A program made the translations under genes and the position numbers. This document shows positions 1 through 5,887 of a stretch of 5,887 nucleotides of DNA, in pieces. Source of the stretch: Fidelibacterota bacterium (GTDB taxonomy: Bacteria; Marinisomatota; Marinisomatia; SCGC-AAA003-L08; TMED6); contig JAAZYZ010000091.1 in the NCBI GenBank assembly GCA_014239355.1, positions 1-5,887 on the forward strand. Direction: 5' to 3'. Numbering within the stretch: the first letter of the stretch is position 1; every line of letters begins with the position of its first letter. The notes below the pieces were generated by a model, which ran no database searches, was not told where the DNA came from, and saw only the letters and a program-made list of their open reading frames with translations.

Positions 1-485
1 AAATATAGCGCTTCTTCAACAGCACTATTACCACCACCAACAACGGCAACTTTTTGGTTCTTATAGAAGAAACCATCACAGGTAGCACAAGCTGATACAC
101 CATGACCCATTAATTTTGATTCATTATCAAGATTTAATAGTTTAGCTGAAGCACCCGTAGCGATAACAATACTATCAGATAAATGTATTTCATCTCCAAC
201 TGAAACTTCAAATGGTTTCTTATTTAAATCAACTTTATCTACATTTTTAAAGAATGTTTCAGCCCCAAAATTTTGTGCTTGTTTTCTAAAAAGATCCATT
301 AATTCTGGACCCATAACACCTTTAGGAAAACCAGGATAATTTTCAACATCTGTAGTAATTGTTAACTGTCCACCAGGTTGATTACCTTCAAATACAATGG
401 GCTTCAAATCTGCTCTGGCAGCATAAATAGCAGAAGTTAAACCTGCAGGACCAGAACCAATAATTATTATATCATGCTTTTTCAT
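1..485 (-). CDS. trxB: Thioredoxin reductase (NADPH), N-terminal 161 residues; 3' end outside window
   Basis: This is a flavoenzyme that passes electrons from NADPH through FAD to oxidised thioredoxin in the cytoplasm. My translation from the ATG at 483-485 shows the FAD dinucleotide-binding motif GSGPAG at residues 10-15, the FAD-contact segment PGGQL around 37-41, and an ATG-type motif (VIATGAS) at 107-113. The redox-active CATC pair is at Cys133/Cys136, followed by Asp-Gly. The start of the NADPH-binding glycine motif ([12 protein letters not shown]) is at 148-159. The order FAD half, CxxC, then NADPH domain is diagnostic of low-molecular-weight bacterial TrxB, normally about 310-320 residues, so roughly half is visible. 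The gene starts 12 bp after the trxA stop with no recognisable Shine-Dalgarno sequence, so it is probably co-transcribed and coupled with trxA. No frameshift is seen in the visible part. Confidence 0.96.
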   Translation of the reverse strand, partial: MKKHDIIIIGSGPAGLTSAIYAARADLKPIVFEGNQPGGQLTITTDVENYPGFPKGVMGPELMDLFRKQAQNFGAETFFKNVDKVDLNKKPFEVSVGDEIHLSDSIVIATGASAKLLNLDNESKLMGHGVSACATCDGFFYKNQKVAVVGGGNSAVEEALY

Positions 486-497
486 AATTTTACTGTT

Positions 498-824
498 CTA
501 AATAAATTTATTAAGAATATCTGTTATTTGTGTTTCAGGTACGTTACCAACTAATTGCTCTTGTACTTTTCCAGAATGGAAAATTAATAAATTAGGGATT
601 CCTCTTACACCATATTGTGCTGCAAGTGGTGCATGTTGGTCAACATTAACTTTACCAACCAAAATTTTACCATTAAAATCCTGAGCTATTTTATCTATAG
701 TAGGCATCAATTGCTTACAAGGACCACACCATTCTGCCCAAAAATCAATTAAGACAGGTACAGATGAATTAATTACTTTATCATCAAAATTATCAGTTGT
801 TATTTCTAAAATGTGATCGCTCAT
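498..824 (-). CDS. trxA: Thioredoxin, 108 aa
   Basis: This is a small cytoplasmic dithiol protein that reduces disulfides in client proteins (typically ribonucleotide reductase, peroxiredoxins and methionine sulfoxide reductases) and is recharged by the TrxB encoded next to it. The full-length product has the active site WCGPC at residues 32-36, the buried acid Asp27 before it (Asp26 in E. coli), the cis-proline loop GIP with Pro77, and the conserved Gly85-Lys86 and Gly93 of the C-terminal strands. Its length matches canonical TrxA and there is no signal peptide, so it is the cytoplasmic form rather than a secreted TlpA-like one. The ATG at 822-824 is supported by an AAGGAAG ribosome-binding site a few bases upstream. 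It is the first gene of the trxA-trxB pair. Confidence 0.98.
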   Translation of the reverse strand: MSDHILEITTDNFDDKVINSSVPVLIDFWAEWCGPCKQLMPTIDKIAQDFNGKILVGKVNVDQHAPLAAQYGVRGIPNLLIFHSGKVQEQLVGNVPETQITDILNKFI

Positions 825-827
825 ATT

Positions 828-834
828 CTTCCTT
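828..834 (-). promoter_or_regulatory. Ribosome-binding site of trxA
   Basis: The minus strand reads AAGGAAG here, ending 3 nt before the trxA ATG. The AAGGA core is about 5 nt from the start codon. It matches the anti-Shine-Dalgarno sequence well and fixes the trxA start. Confidence 0.75.
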
Positions 835-863
835 TAAATTTGTTGTTACATACCAAAAAAACA

Positions 864-871
864 CAAATATA
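864..871 (-). promoter_or_regulatory. Possible -10/-7 element of a trxAB promoter
   Basis: The minus strand reads TATATTTG. It fits the Bacteroidetes -7 pattern TAnnTTTG, and its TATATT core differs from the sigma-70 -10 box TATAAT at one base. It would give a leader of roughly 30 nt before trxA. No convincing -35 (TTGACA) or -33 (TTTG) partner is seen at the expected distance, and the gap is so AT-rich that such a match can arise by chance. The 825-907 gap is the widest in the window and the only obvious place for a separate trxAB promoter. No GC-rich hairpin with a U-tract is visible there, so the upstream operon has no clear intrinsic terminator. Confidence 0.3.
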
Positions 872-907
872 ATTTATCATAATTTTTACTTATTAATAAA
901 GTATTTT

Positions 908-2527
908 TTAATCTAAAAATTGCCAAGTGACTTGTAATTTTGAAAATGGAGCAATAGATTGATATGAATCTGAAAAAGAAAAGAGAACATTACTATTAAT
1001 AGGGTTTGAAAAATGATAACTAATTTTAAATTGTTTTACAATAATACCTAATTGAATATTTAATAAATTTATTTTTTTTTGAAGTTCGGAACTATCACTT
1101 TCTATGTTGAAAAATGGAAAATCGCTGTCATTAGTAATATCAATATAGCTACTTCCATTTAAATTCATAAAAATACCATTAAAACCAATAAAAGGCCTAA
1201 ATCTTTTCTCTCCTATTTGTGGAGCAAATAATATAGAATAATTCGAATAAAAATTTAATGGTGTGACATATGCACTATTATAAAAAGAACTTTTCAATTC
1301 ACTTATTATATAATTATTTTTGAAAGATAATAATGTGTTTACACCACTTATTTTACCCTGCTTGTTAAGAAAAGGATCAGTAAATAAATCTGGACTATAT
1401 ATATAAGATGTCAAATGAAAAGGTTCAAACATTAATTTTAAAAAATTATTACTATAATTAATTTTTAAAGATGTTAATTCAAATAAGGTGTTATCATGAA
1501 AACTATCTAAAGATGAATGCGTAACTCTATCTAGATCTATAGTAAATTCCTTATTTAATTTATAACTGAACGTAAAGTTAAATTTTGGTGATAGCAGATC
1601 AAAATTTTGATTAATTAAGTCATTTTTTTGATTAAACATAAGTACAGTAAAATCAAAAATAAATTTATCATATCTTAACTGACTAGTAAAAAATAATTTA
1701 TCTAAAACTACTCTATCATATAAAAAATCTAATTCATCTAATTTTTCATCAGATGAAATATCTTTACTATTATACCCAGATATAATATTAATGTACTGAT
1801 TTATTTTTAATTTAAATTCCAAATCAAACCAATTGTTGTATTTATCTGAATAAATATCTGAATCAAAGTTTTTTCTATTTAATTGAAATGAGGTAGAGAC
1901 TTTTAAATTAATAAAATTAGAATAACCTGAATTAATAGAAAAACCACTTAGAAAATCTTCTAAATCTCTATTATAACCACCATTATTTAAGGGGATTAGA
2001 ACATTTTCTTTATGATACATTAATGAAGCACTTATGCCACCATAAAAACTCTTAGAAGATTGAAAATAATCTTTAGATATATTTAAAAAGTAATTCTGCA
2101 ATACATCACTATTTGAATTAATTGATTGAAGACCATCATACTTTTTTGATTGAGCCATAAAGAATGAAGATAAATTATTTTTATACTTATTATTAATAAA
2201 AATTATATTTTCATTATACGCATAATCTCCCCTATTATGTTCAAAAGCTGTAGACGATAAAGTGTCTTTTACAAAAAAAGAATATAAAGGAGATATAATA
2301 TAACTACCAATAGGATCTAGACTTGAGCCATTAACCCTAATATCTAAAATTTGATAATCTAAAAGAATGTTAGGGTTGTACTGATTTAAATAATATGCAG
2401 TGCTATATGTAGGATCAAAAGTAATACATGGACCGTCTAAGGCAGGTTCATAAAAATCAGTTATATTAAGATTGTTGGAAAATAAGGAACATACAAAACA
2501 TAATATTATTAAATAGTATTTAACCAT
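908..2527 (-). CDS. Predicted outer-membrane beta-barrel protein of unknown function, about 539 aa
   Basis: I do not recognise a named family. From the ATG at 2525-2527 the product begins MVKYYLIILCFVCSLFS, a short basic start plus hydrophobic stretch typical of a Sec signal peptide, with likely cleavage near residues 17-18. There is no good lipobox. The mature part is rich in Tyr, Phe, Asn and Ser and shows many short amphipathic stretches with alternating hydrophobic residues, separated by polar Asn/Asp/Ser turns, as in barrel strands. The end (KLQVTWQFLD) is aromatic-rich like a closing barrel strand, though the last residue is Asp rather than Phe. A charged segment, EHNRGDYAYNE, lies near residues 96-106. 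An in-frame TTG at 2534-2536 would add three residues and overlap the upstream stop by 4 bp. I prefer the ATG, but no Shine-Dalgarno sequence supports either. It follows the OB/HD-like gene directly, so its translation is probably coupled. A porin, transporter or surface-assembly role is possible but unproven. Confidence 0.72.
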   Translation of the reverse strand: MVKYYLIILCFVCSLFSNNLNITDFYEPALDGPCITFDPTYSTAYYLNQYNPNILLDYQILDIRVNGSSLDPIGSYIISPLYSFFVKDTLSSTAFEHNRGDYAYNENIIFINNKYKNNLSSFFMAQSKKYDGLQSINSNSDVLQNYFLNISKDYFQSSKSFYGGISASLMYHKENVLIPLNNGGYNRDLEDFLSGFSINSGYSNFINLKVSTSFQLNRKNFDSDIYSDKYNNWFDLEFKLKINQYINIISGYNSKDISSDEKLDELDFLYDRVVLDKLFFTSQLRYDKFIFDFTVLMFNQKNDLINQNFDLLSPKFNFTFSYKLNKEFTIDLDRVTHSSLDSFHDNTLFELTSLKINYSNNFLKLMFEPFHLTSYIYSPDLFTDPFLNKQGKISGVNTLLSFKNNYIISELKSSFYNSAYVTPLNFYSNYSILFAPQIGEKRFRPFIGFNGIFMNLNGSSYIDITNDSDFPFFNIESDSSELQKKINLLNIQLGIIVKQFKISYHFSNPINSNVLFSFSDSYQSIAPFSKLQVTWQFLD

Positions 2528-2532
2528 AAAAA

Positions 2533-3402
2533 TCAAAGTTCTAATCGCTGATTCAAAGATATAGACTTTTCAAGATCAAAAATTGTAGAGACAATAGAAC
2601 CTTTAGGGTTTTCTTCATTATTTTGATTATTATCATATAGAATAATATCAATAAGTTCCATAATTACATTTTTTTGTAAATGTTTATTATCCTTTGAAAA
2701 ATCTTTAATAATATCTCTACTCAAAATAAAACAATTTTCATTTTTACCTATATCTGAATGTGAAAATACAACAGTATAGCTATATTGCTTAATTCTACCT
2801 AAATATTTCAATAAAATTGCTGATAAAACAATATCTTTGTCTTTTAAACTCTTATTTCTATAAATTGATTTAGCAATTCTTAAAGCGTTATATATTTTTA
2901 ATATTAAACTACCTTTTTTAGCATAATTTGAAAAAGATAAACTATCTGGATAAATTTTAATTTCATTCTCATATTTGATATAAATACTTTTTAAGAAACT
3001 CTGATAAGGAGATTGCATTTTTTTAATATCTTTTAAAATATTATTATAAATAGCGTTTGTTGATAAAGAGATTGAAGGAAGGATATCTGATTCATTAAAG
3101 CCATATTTTTGATATCTAGCTAAATCTAAAAATGTAATATTACTAATCTCTAAAAATAATTTTTTTCTATAATTTTTAACAATTCCTTTAACTGCGACTA
3201 AATCACCTTCATTAAACATTGATTCATAAAAATCACAAAATTGCCAAATTTTAGCATTAATTTGGCCGGATTTATCTCTTAAGATTAAATCAATATAATA
3301 GTCACCATTTTTAGAAATTTTTTTTTCTTTAAATATTGATTGATAAAAACCATAAATGTTTTGACCTATCCTAAATTCATCAATACACTTAATATTTATC
3401 AT
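2533..3402 (-). CDS. OB-fold nucleic-acid-binding protein with degenerate YhaM-like HD domain, 289 aa
   Basis: Residues about 11-93 resemble the OB-fold of YhaM-type 3'-5' exoribonucleases: GDYYIDLILRDKSGQINAKIW (residues 33-53), then EGDLVAVKGIVKNYRKKLFLEI (65-86), the usual strand pattern for single-stranded RNA/DNA binding. Residues about 118-280 follow the helical layout of the YhaM HD phosphohydrolase domain, including YPDSLSF (151-157), KDKDIVLSAILLKYLGR (187-203) and a C-terminal helix ending FDLEKSI. The catalytic signature is gone: the expected His-Asp pair (LLHDxGK) is Lys199-Tyr200, the later His-His is replaced around Asp257-Asn258-Asn259, and the upstream His residues are also missing. 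The reading frame is intact and the OB half well preserved, so I infer a non-catalytic nucleic-acid-binding protein rather than a decayed gene. It overlaps fur by 4 bp (ATGA) and has no Shine-Dalgarno sequence, so translation is probably coupled to fur. The family comparison is from memory. Confidence 0.72.
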   Translation of the reverse strand: MINIKCIDEFRIGQNIYGFYQSIFKEKKISKNGDYYIDLILRDKSGQINAKIWQFCDFYESMFNEGDLVAVKGIVKNYRKKLFLEISNITFLDLARYQKYGFNESDILPSISLSTNAIYNNILKDIKKMQSPYQSFLKSIYIKYENEIKIYPDSLSFSNYAKKGSLILKIYNALRIAKSIYRNKSLKDKDIVLSAILLKYLGRIKQYSYTVVFSHSDIGKNENCFILSRDIIKDFSKDNKHLQKNVIMELIDIILYDNNQNNEENPKGSIVSTIFDLEKSISLNQRLEL

Positions 3403-3830
3403 TTTTTAATAGGTTTAACAAAAAGTTGGTGAATATGTTTTATAATTTCATAGCCCTTCTCTTTAGCTATTTTATCCTGAAGATCTTCTATTTCTTCACT
3501 TACAAATTCAATTATTTTACCAGATTCTACACAAATCATATGATCATGATGGGGGTCATCTATTTTACCTTCATACCTAATTCGACCATCGCCAATATCC
3601 ATTTTTCTAATTAATCCATATTGAACCAATATATCTAATGTCCGATAGATTGTAGCTCTAGAAACATTTATATTTTTCTTAACTAAAGAATCTAAAATCT
3701 CTTCACATTCTCTATGTTTTTTTCCATATAAAACTTCTTCAAAAATAGCAAATCTTTGATTGGTAAATTTTAATTTTTCCTCTTTTAAAGCTATAAGAAA
3801 CTTTTGTTTATATTTATCTTTTTTAGACAT
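3399..3830 (-). CDS. fur: Fur-family metal-responsive transcriptional regulator, 143 aa
   Basis: This is a dimeric DNA-binding repressor that senses Fe(II) or a related metal. The N-terminal winged helix is clear: LKFTNQRFAIFEEVL (residues 20-34), then the recognition helix VSRATIYRTLDIL (56-68) and the wing around GDGRIRYE (80-87). The metal-sensing residues fit Fur: His39, Glu87, the PHHDHMIC segment with His94, His95, Asp96 and His97, Glu109 after GKIIEF, and His132/His134 near the end. The structural zinc site is unusual: the usual first CxxC is Cys100-x-x-Ser103, and the C-terminal CxxC is absent, the protein ending in VKPIKK. This resembles alphaproteobacterial Fur/Mur, which also lack these cysteines. 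A Mur, Zur or PerR-like specificity cannot be excluded. It starts 17 bp after the helicase stop with a strong ribosome-binding site and overlaps the next gene by ATGA. No convincing Fur box was found in the window. Confidence 0.9.
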   Translation of the reverse strand: MSKKDKYKQKFLIALKEEKLKFTNQRFAIFEEVLYGKKHRECEEILDSLVKKNINVSRATIYRTLDILVQYGLIRKMDIGDGRIRYEGKIDDPHHDHMICVESGKIIEFVSEEIEDLQDKIAKEKGYEIIKHIHQLFVKPIKK

Positions 3831-3836
3831 AAAAAA

Positions 3837-3843
3837 CTTCCTT
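3837..3843 (-). promoter_or_regulatory. Ribosome-binding site of fur
   Basis: The minus strand reads AAGGAAG, followed by a run of six T and then the fur ATG at 3828-3830. It is the same core sequence as in front of trxA. It sits in the 17-bp gap between the helicase stop and fur, so fur has its own ribosome entry even though it is probably co-transcribed with the helicase. Confidence 0.72.
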
Positions 3844-3847
3844 TTTA

Positions 3848-5887
3848 TTAGCTATATAATATTTTAAGATTAGCATACTTTGCAATTAATTTTTTTCTAA
3901 CATTTCCATTAAAAACTACAGAAAGCTTAGATTCATTACCTTCACCTTCAACATCTAAAATTTTACCTTTACCAAATAAAGAATGGTGTACTAATTGACC
4001 TTTTTTATAATCCACATCTCTTAAAACTGATTTTGATGAATTTTCAAATTCATTTTTAGGTCTAATATAATCAATATTTTCTTCAGGTAATTCATTTATA
4101 AATCTAGATACTGTCATAGGCATTATCTCAGCACCAAATCTTCTACGTAACTTAGAATATGAAAGGTAGAGTTTATTTTTAGCTCTTGTCACCCCAACAT
4201 AAAATAATCTTCGTTCTTCCTCTAGCTCATCATTTTGATCAAGATATTGAGAAATTGGAAAAAGGCCTTCTTCTAACCCTGTAATAAATACAATAGGGTA
4301 CTCTAATCCTTTTGAACTATGAATTGTCATTAAAGTAACTTGGTCATTATTATCATTCATTTTATCAATATCAGTTAATAAAGATACATCCTCTAAGAAT
4401 TGTACTAAGTTTGCATCTTCTTTTTCATTATACTCTATAATACCATTAATTAATTCTTCAATATTTTGCCATCTCTCATTTGAATCTGCAGTATTTTGCT
4501 TATCATAATGATCTTTTATTTTAAACTGCTCAATCAATTCATTTATTAAATCAACTATATCATAATTATTAACTTTATTTTTGAAATTAATAATTTTATT
4601 AATAAACATTTTTATTGTGTTTTTTTGTGACTGCCCAATCTCTATTGTGTCAATATTCTTCAATGTTTCTAGTATTGATATTTTTTGATGTTTAGAAGCT
4701 TTTATTATTTTTTCAATAGAAGTTTTACCAATTCCTCGTGCTGGAAAATTTAATACTCGTAATAAACTCACATTATCAGATGGATTAGAAACAATTCTTA
4801 AATATCCTAACATATCTTTTATTTCTTTTCTCTCATAAAATTTAACTCCACCAATAATTTGATAAGGTATTCCCTGTCTTCTTAACTTATCTTCGATTAT
4901 TCTACTTTGGGCATTAGTTCTATATAATATCGCAAACTTATTAAATACTGCTCTTTCTGAATTTTTATTTTCAACTGTAAATTGATTTACTTCTTCATTT
5001 ATAGTTTTAACTATTTTATCAGCCTCCATAGAATCATTTAAATTTTCAACGATGTATATTGGGTCGCCTTTTTTGTTATCAGTCCAGATTTTTTTATCAG
5101 CTCTTTTTGAATTTTTTGAAATCACAAAATATGCTGCATCTAAAATATTTTGAGTAGATCTATAATTTTGTTCTAATTTGAAAACCTTTGATTCACCAAA
5201 TGCATCAGAAAAATTTAAAATATTTGATATGTCTGCACCTCTCCAACCATATATAGATTGATCATCATCACCTACAACACAAATATCTCTATGATGTACT
5301 GCAAGTGAATGTACAAATTCAAATTGAGGACGATTAGTGTCTTGGTATTCATCAACTAAAATGTATTTATATCTATTTTGATATTTTTCTAAAATATTTG
5401 GAAAACTCTTAAATAATTCTAGTGGTTTTAATAATAAATCATCAAAATCTAATGCAGAATTAGCGGTTAATTGATTTTGATATATTTTATAAACCTCAGC
5501 AACTTTCTTTGATAAAAAATCATTTGCTAGAGCTTCTGCTTGATCATATGAAACTAAATTATTTTTGAGTTGACTAATATGATTCTTAAATGTTCTAGGT
5601 TCAAACTGTTTTATATCTAAACCTAAATCTTTAATACTATCTTTAATTACAGAAATACTATCTGGTTGATCGTATATAATAAAACTATTTGAAAGCCCTA
5701 GGTGATGAATTTCTTTTCTTAATATTTGAGCTGATATAGAGTGAAAAGTTCCAATAGAAATAGATGATATATCAAAATCTAATAATAATTCTTGAACTCT
5801 TGATTTCATTTCTTGAGCAGCTTTATTTGTAAAAGTAACTGCTAAAATACTATCTGGAGACATCCCTTGCTCTTTAATTAAATATGC
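3848..5887 (-). CDS. pcrA: UvrD/PcrA-type superfamily 1A 3'-5' DNA helicase, C-terminal 679 residues; 5' end outside window
   Basis: This is an ATP-dependent 3'-5' DNA translocase/helicase used in nucleotide excision and mismatch repair and in clearing proteins or RNA polymerase from DNA. The frame is open to the right edge: codons before the ATG at 5861-5863 encode AYLIKEQG, which continues the family sequence, so that ATG is internal. Numbering from the first visible residue, the motifs are Ia VTFTNKAAQEM (17-27), II (Walker B) DEYQDT (179-184), III GDDDQSIYGWRGADI (206-220), IV LEQNYRST (238-245), V MTIHSSKGLEYPIVF (520-534) and VI EERRLFYVGVTRAKN (557-571). The last 50 or so residues (GQLVHHSLFGKGKILDVEG onward) match the C-terminal Tudor-like fold that separates PcrA/UvrD from Rep and binds RNA polymerase. 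Missing are the roughly 40-60 N-terminal residues with the Q motif and Walker A. UvrD and PcrA cannot be told apart here. It is the most upstream visible gene of the fur operon. Confidence 0.96.
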   Translation of the reverse strand, partial: AYLIKEQGMSPDSILAVTFTNKAAQEMKSRVQELLLDFDISSISIGTFHSISAQILRKEIHHLGLSNSFIIYDQPDSISVIKDSIKDLGLDIKQFEPRTFKNHISQLKNNLVSYDQAEALANDFLSKKVAEVYKIYQNQLTANSALDFDDLLLKPLELFKSFPNILEKYQNRYKYILVDEYQDTNRPQFEFVHSLAVHHRDICVVGDDDQSIYGWRGADISNILNFSDAFGESKVFKLEQNYRSTQNILDAAYFVISKNSKRADKKIWTDNKKGDPIYIVENLNDSMEADKIVKTINEEVNQFTVENKNSERAVFNKFAILYRTNAQSRIIEDKLRRQGIPYQIIGGVKFYERKEIKDMLGYLRIVSNPSDNVSLLRVLNFPARGIGKTSIEKIIKASKHQKISILETLKNIDTIEIGQSQKNTIKMFINKIINFKNKVNNYDIVDLINELIEQFKIKDHYDKQNTADSNERWQNIEELINGIIEYNEKEDANLVQFLEDVSLLTDIDKMNDNNDQVTLMTIHSSKGLEYPIVFITGLEEGLFPISQYLDQNDELEEERRLFYVGVTRAKNKLYLSYSKLRRRFGAEIMPMTVSRFINELPEENIDYIRPKNEFENSSKSVLRDVDYKKGQLVHHSLFGKGKILDVEGEGNESKLSVVFNGNVRKKLIAKYANLKILYS

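Noticed and set aside
868..890. Possible Fur box between the barrel gene and trxA
   Set aside because: The minus-strand stretch around TTATGATAAATTATA resembles part of the GATAAT repeat consensus, but it is a direct repeat of AAATTAT rather than an inverted one, and AT-rich sequence gives such partial matches by chance.
889..903. Imperfect palindrome ACTTTATTAATAAGT as a terminator or operator
   Set aside because: The stem is short, entirely weak A-T pairing apart from one G-C pair, has a bulge, and is not followed by a proper U-tract. It is not convincing as either.
2534..2536. TTG as the start codon of the barrel gene
   Set aside because: It is possible, since it would give a 4-bp overlap with the upstream stop, but the ATG three codons later gives a normal signal peptide beginning with Met-Val-Lys. 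ATG is preferred without certainty.
2533..3402. OB/HD-like gene as a decaying pseudogene
   Set aside because: The frame is open over 289 codons, overlaps precisely with fur, and the OB-fold and hydrophobic helical pattern of the second half are kept. Only catalytic residues are substituted.
3426..3614. A 62-codon plus-strand open frame
   Set aside because: It lies entirely antisense inside fur, whose protein is strongly conserved over this stretch. The predicted peptide is low-complexity (Phe/Tyr/Ile-rich), as expected for the reverse of Lys/Glu-rich coding sequence.
5861..5863. ATG at 5861-5863 as the true helicase start
   Set aside because: Upstream codons in the same frame (AYLIKEQG) continue the conserved helicase sequence, and the Walker A motif required by the family must lie further upstream, beyond the window.

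Overview
The window is an AT-rich bacterial segment in which every supported gene lies on the minus strand, so transcription runs from high to low coordinates. In that order the genes are a UvrD/PcrA-type DNA helicase (its start lies beyond the right edge), a Fur-family metalloregulator, an OB-fold protein with a YhaM-like but catalytically degenerate HD domain, a predicted outer-membrane beta-barrel protein, thioredoxin (trxA) and thioredoxin reductase (trxB, its 3' end lies beyond the left edge). Coding density is very high. The largest gap is 83 bp, between the barrel gene and trxA. No tRNA, rRNA, CRISPR array, insertion sequence or phage gene is visible.

The exported barrel-like protein points to a Gram-negative cell. 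Strong AT bias, tiny intergenic gaps and 4-bp gene overlaps fit a compact genome, possibly a marine FCB-group lineage (for example Marinimicrobia/SAR406-like). That placement is inference only, because no diagnostic marker gene is present. Clear AAGGAAG ribosome-binding sites precede fur and trxA.

Region 2525-5887 looks like one transcription unit. The helicase stop is 17 bp before fur. fur overlaps the OB/HD-like gene by ATGA. The OB/HD-like gene ends 5 bp before the preferred ATG of the barrel gene, or overlaps an alternative TTG start. The two downstream genes have no visible Shine-Dalgarno sequence, so translational coupling is likely. Region 1-824 is a thioredoxin/thioredoxin reductase pair separated by 12 bp. 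It is probably driven from the 825-907 gap, although no terminator is visible there and read-through from upstream is possible.

Most of the window is ordinary housekeeping content, and I see no evidence for a wholly new system. The points worth a second look are the apparently intact OB-fold/HD-like protein that has lost the HD metal ligands, a Fur that has lost the usual structural-zinc cysteines, and an unrecognised outer-membrane protein coupled to both in one operon.
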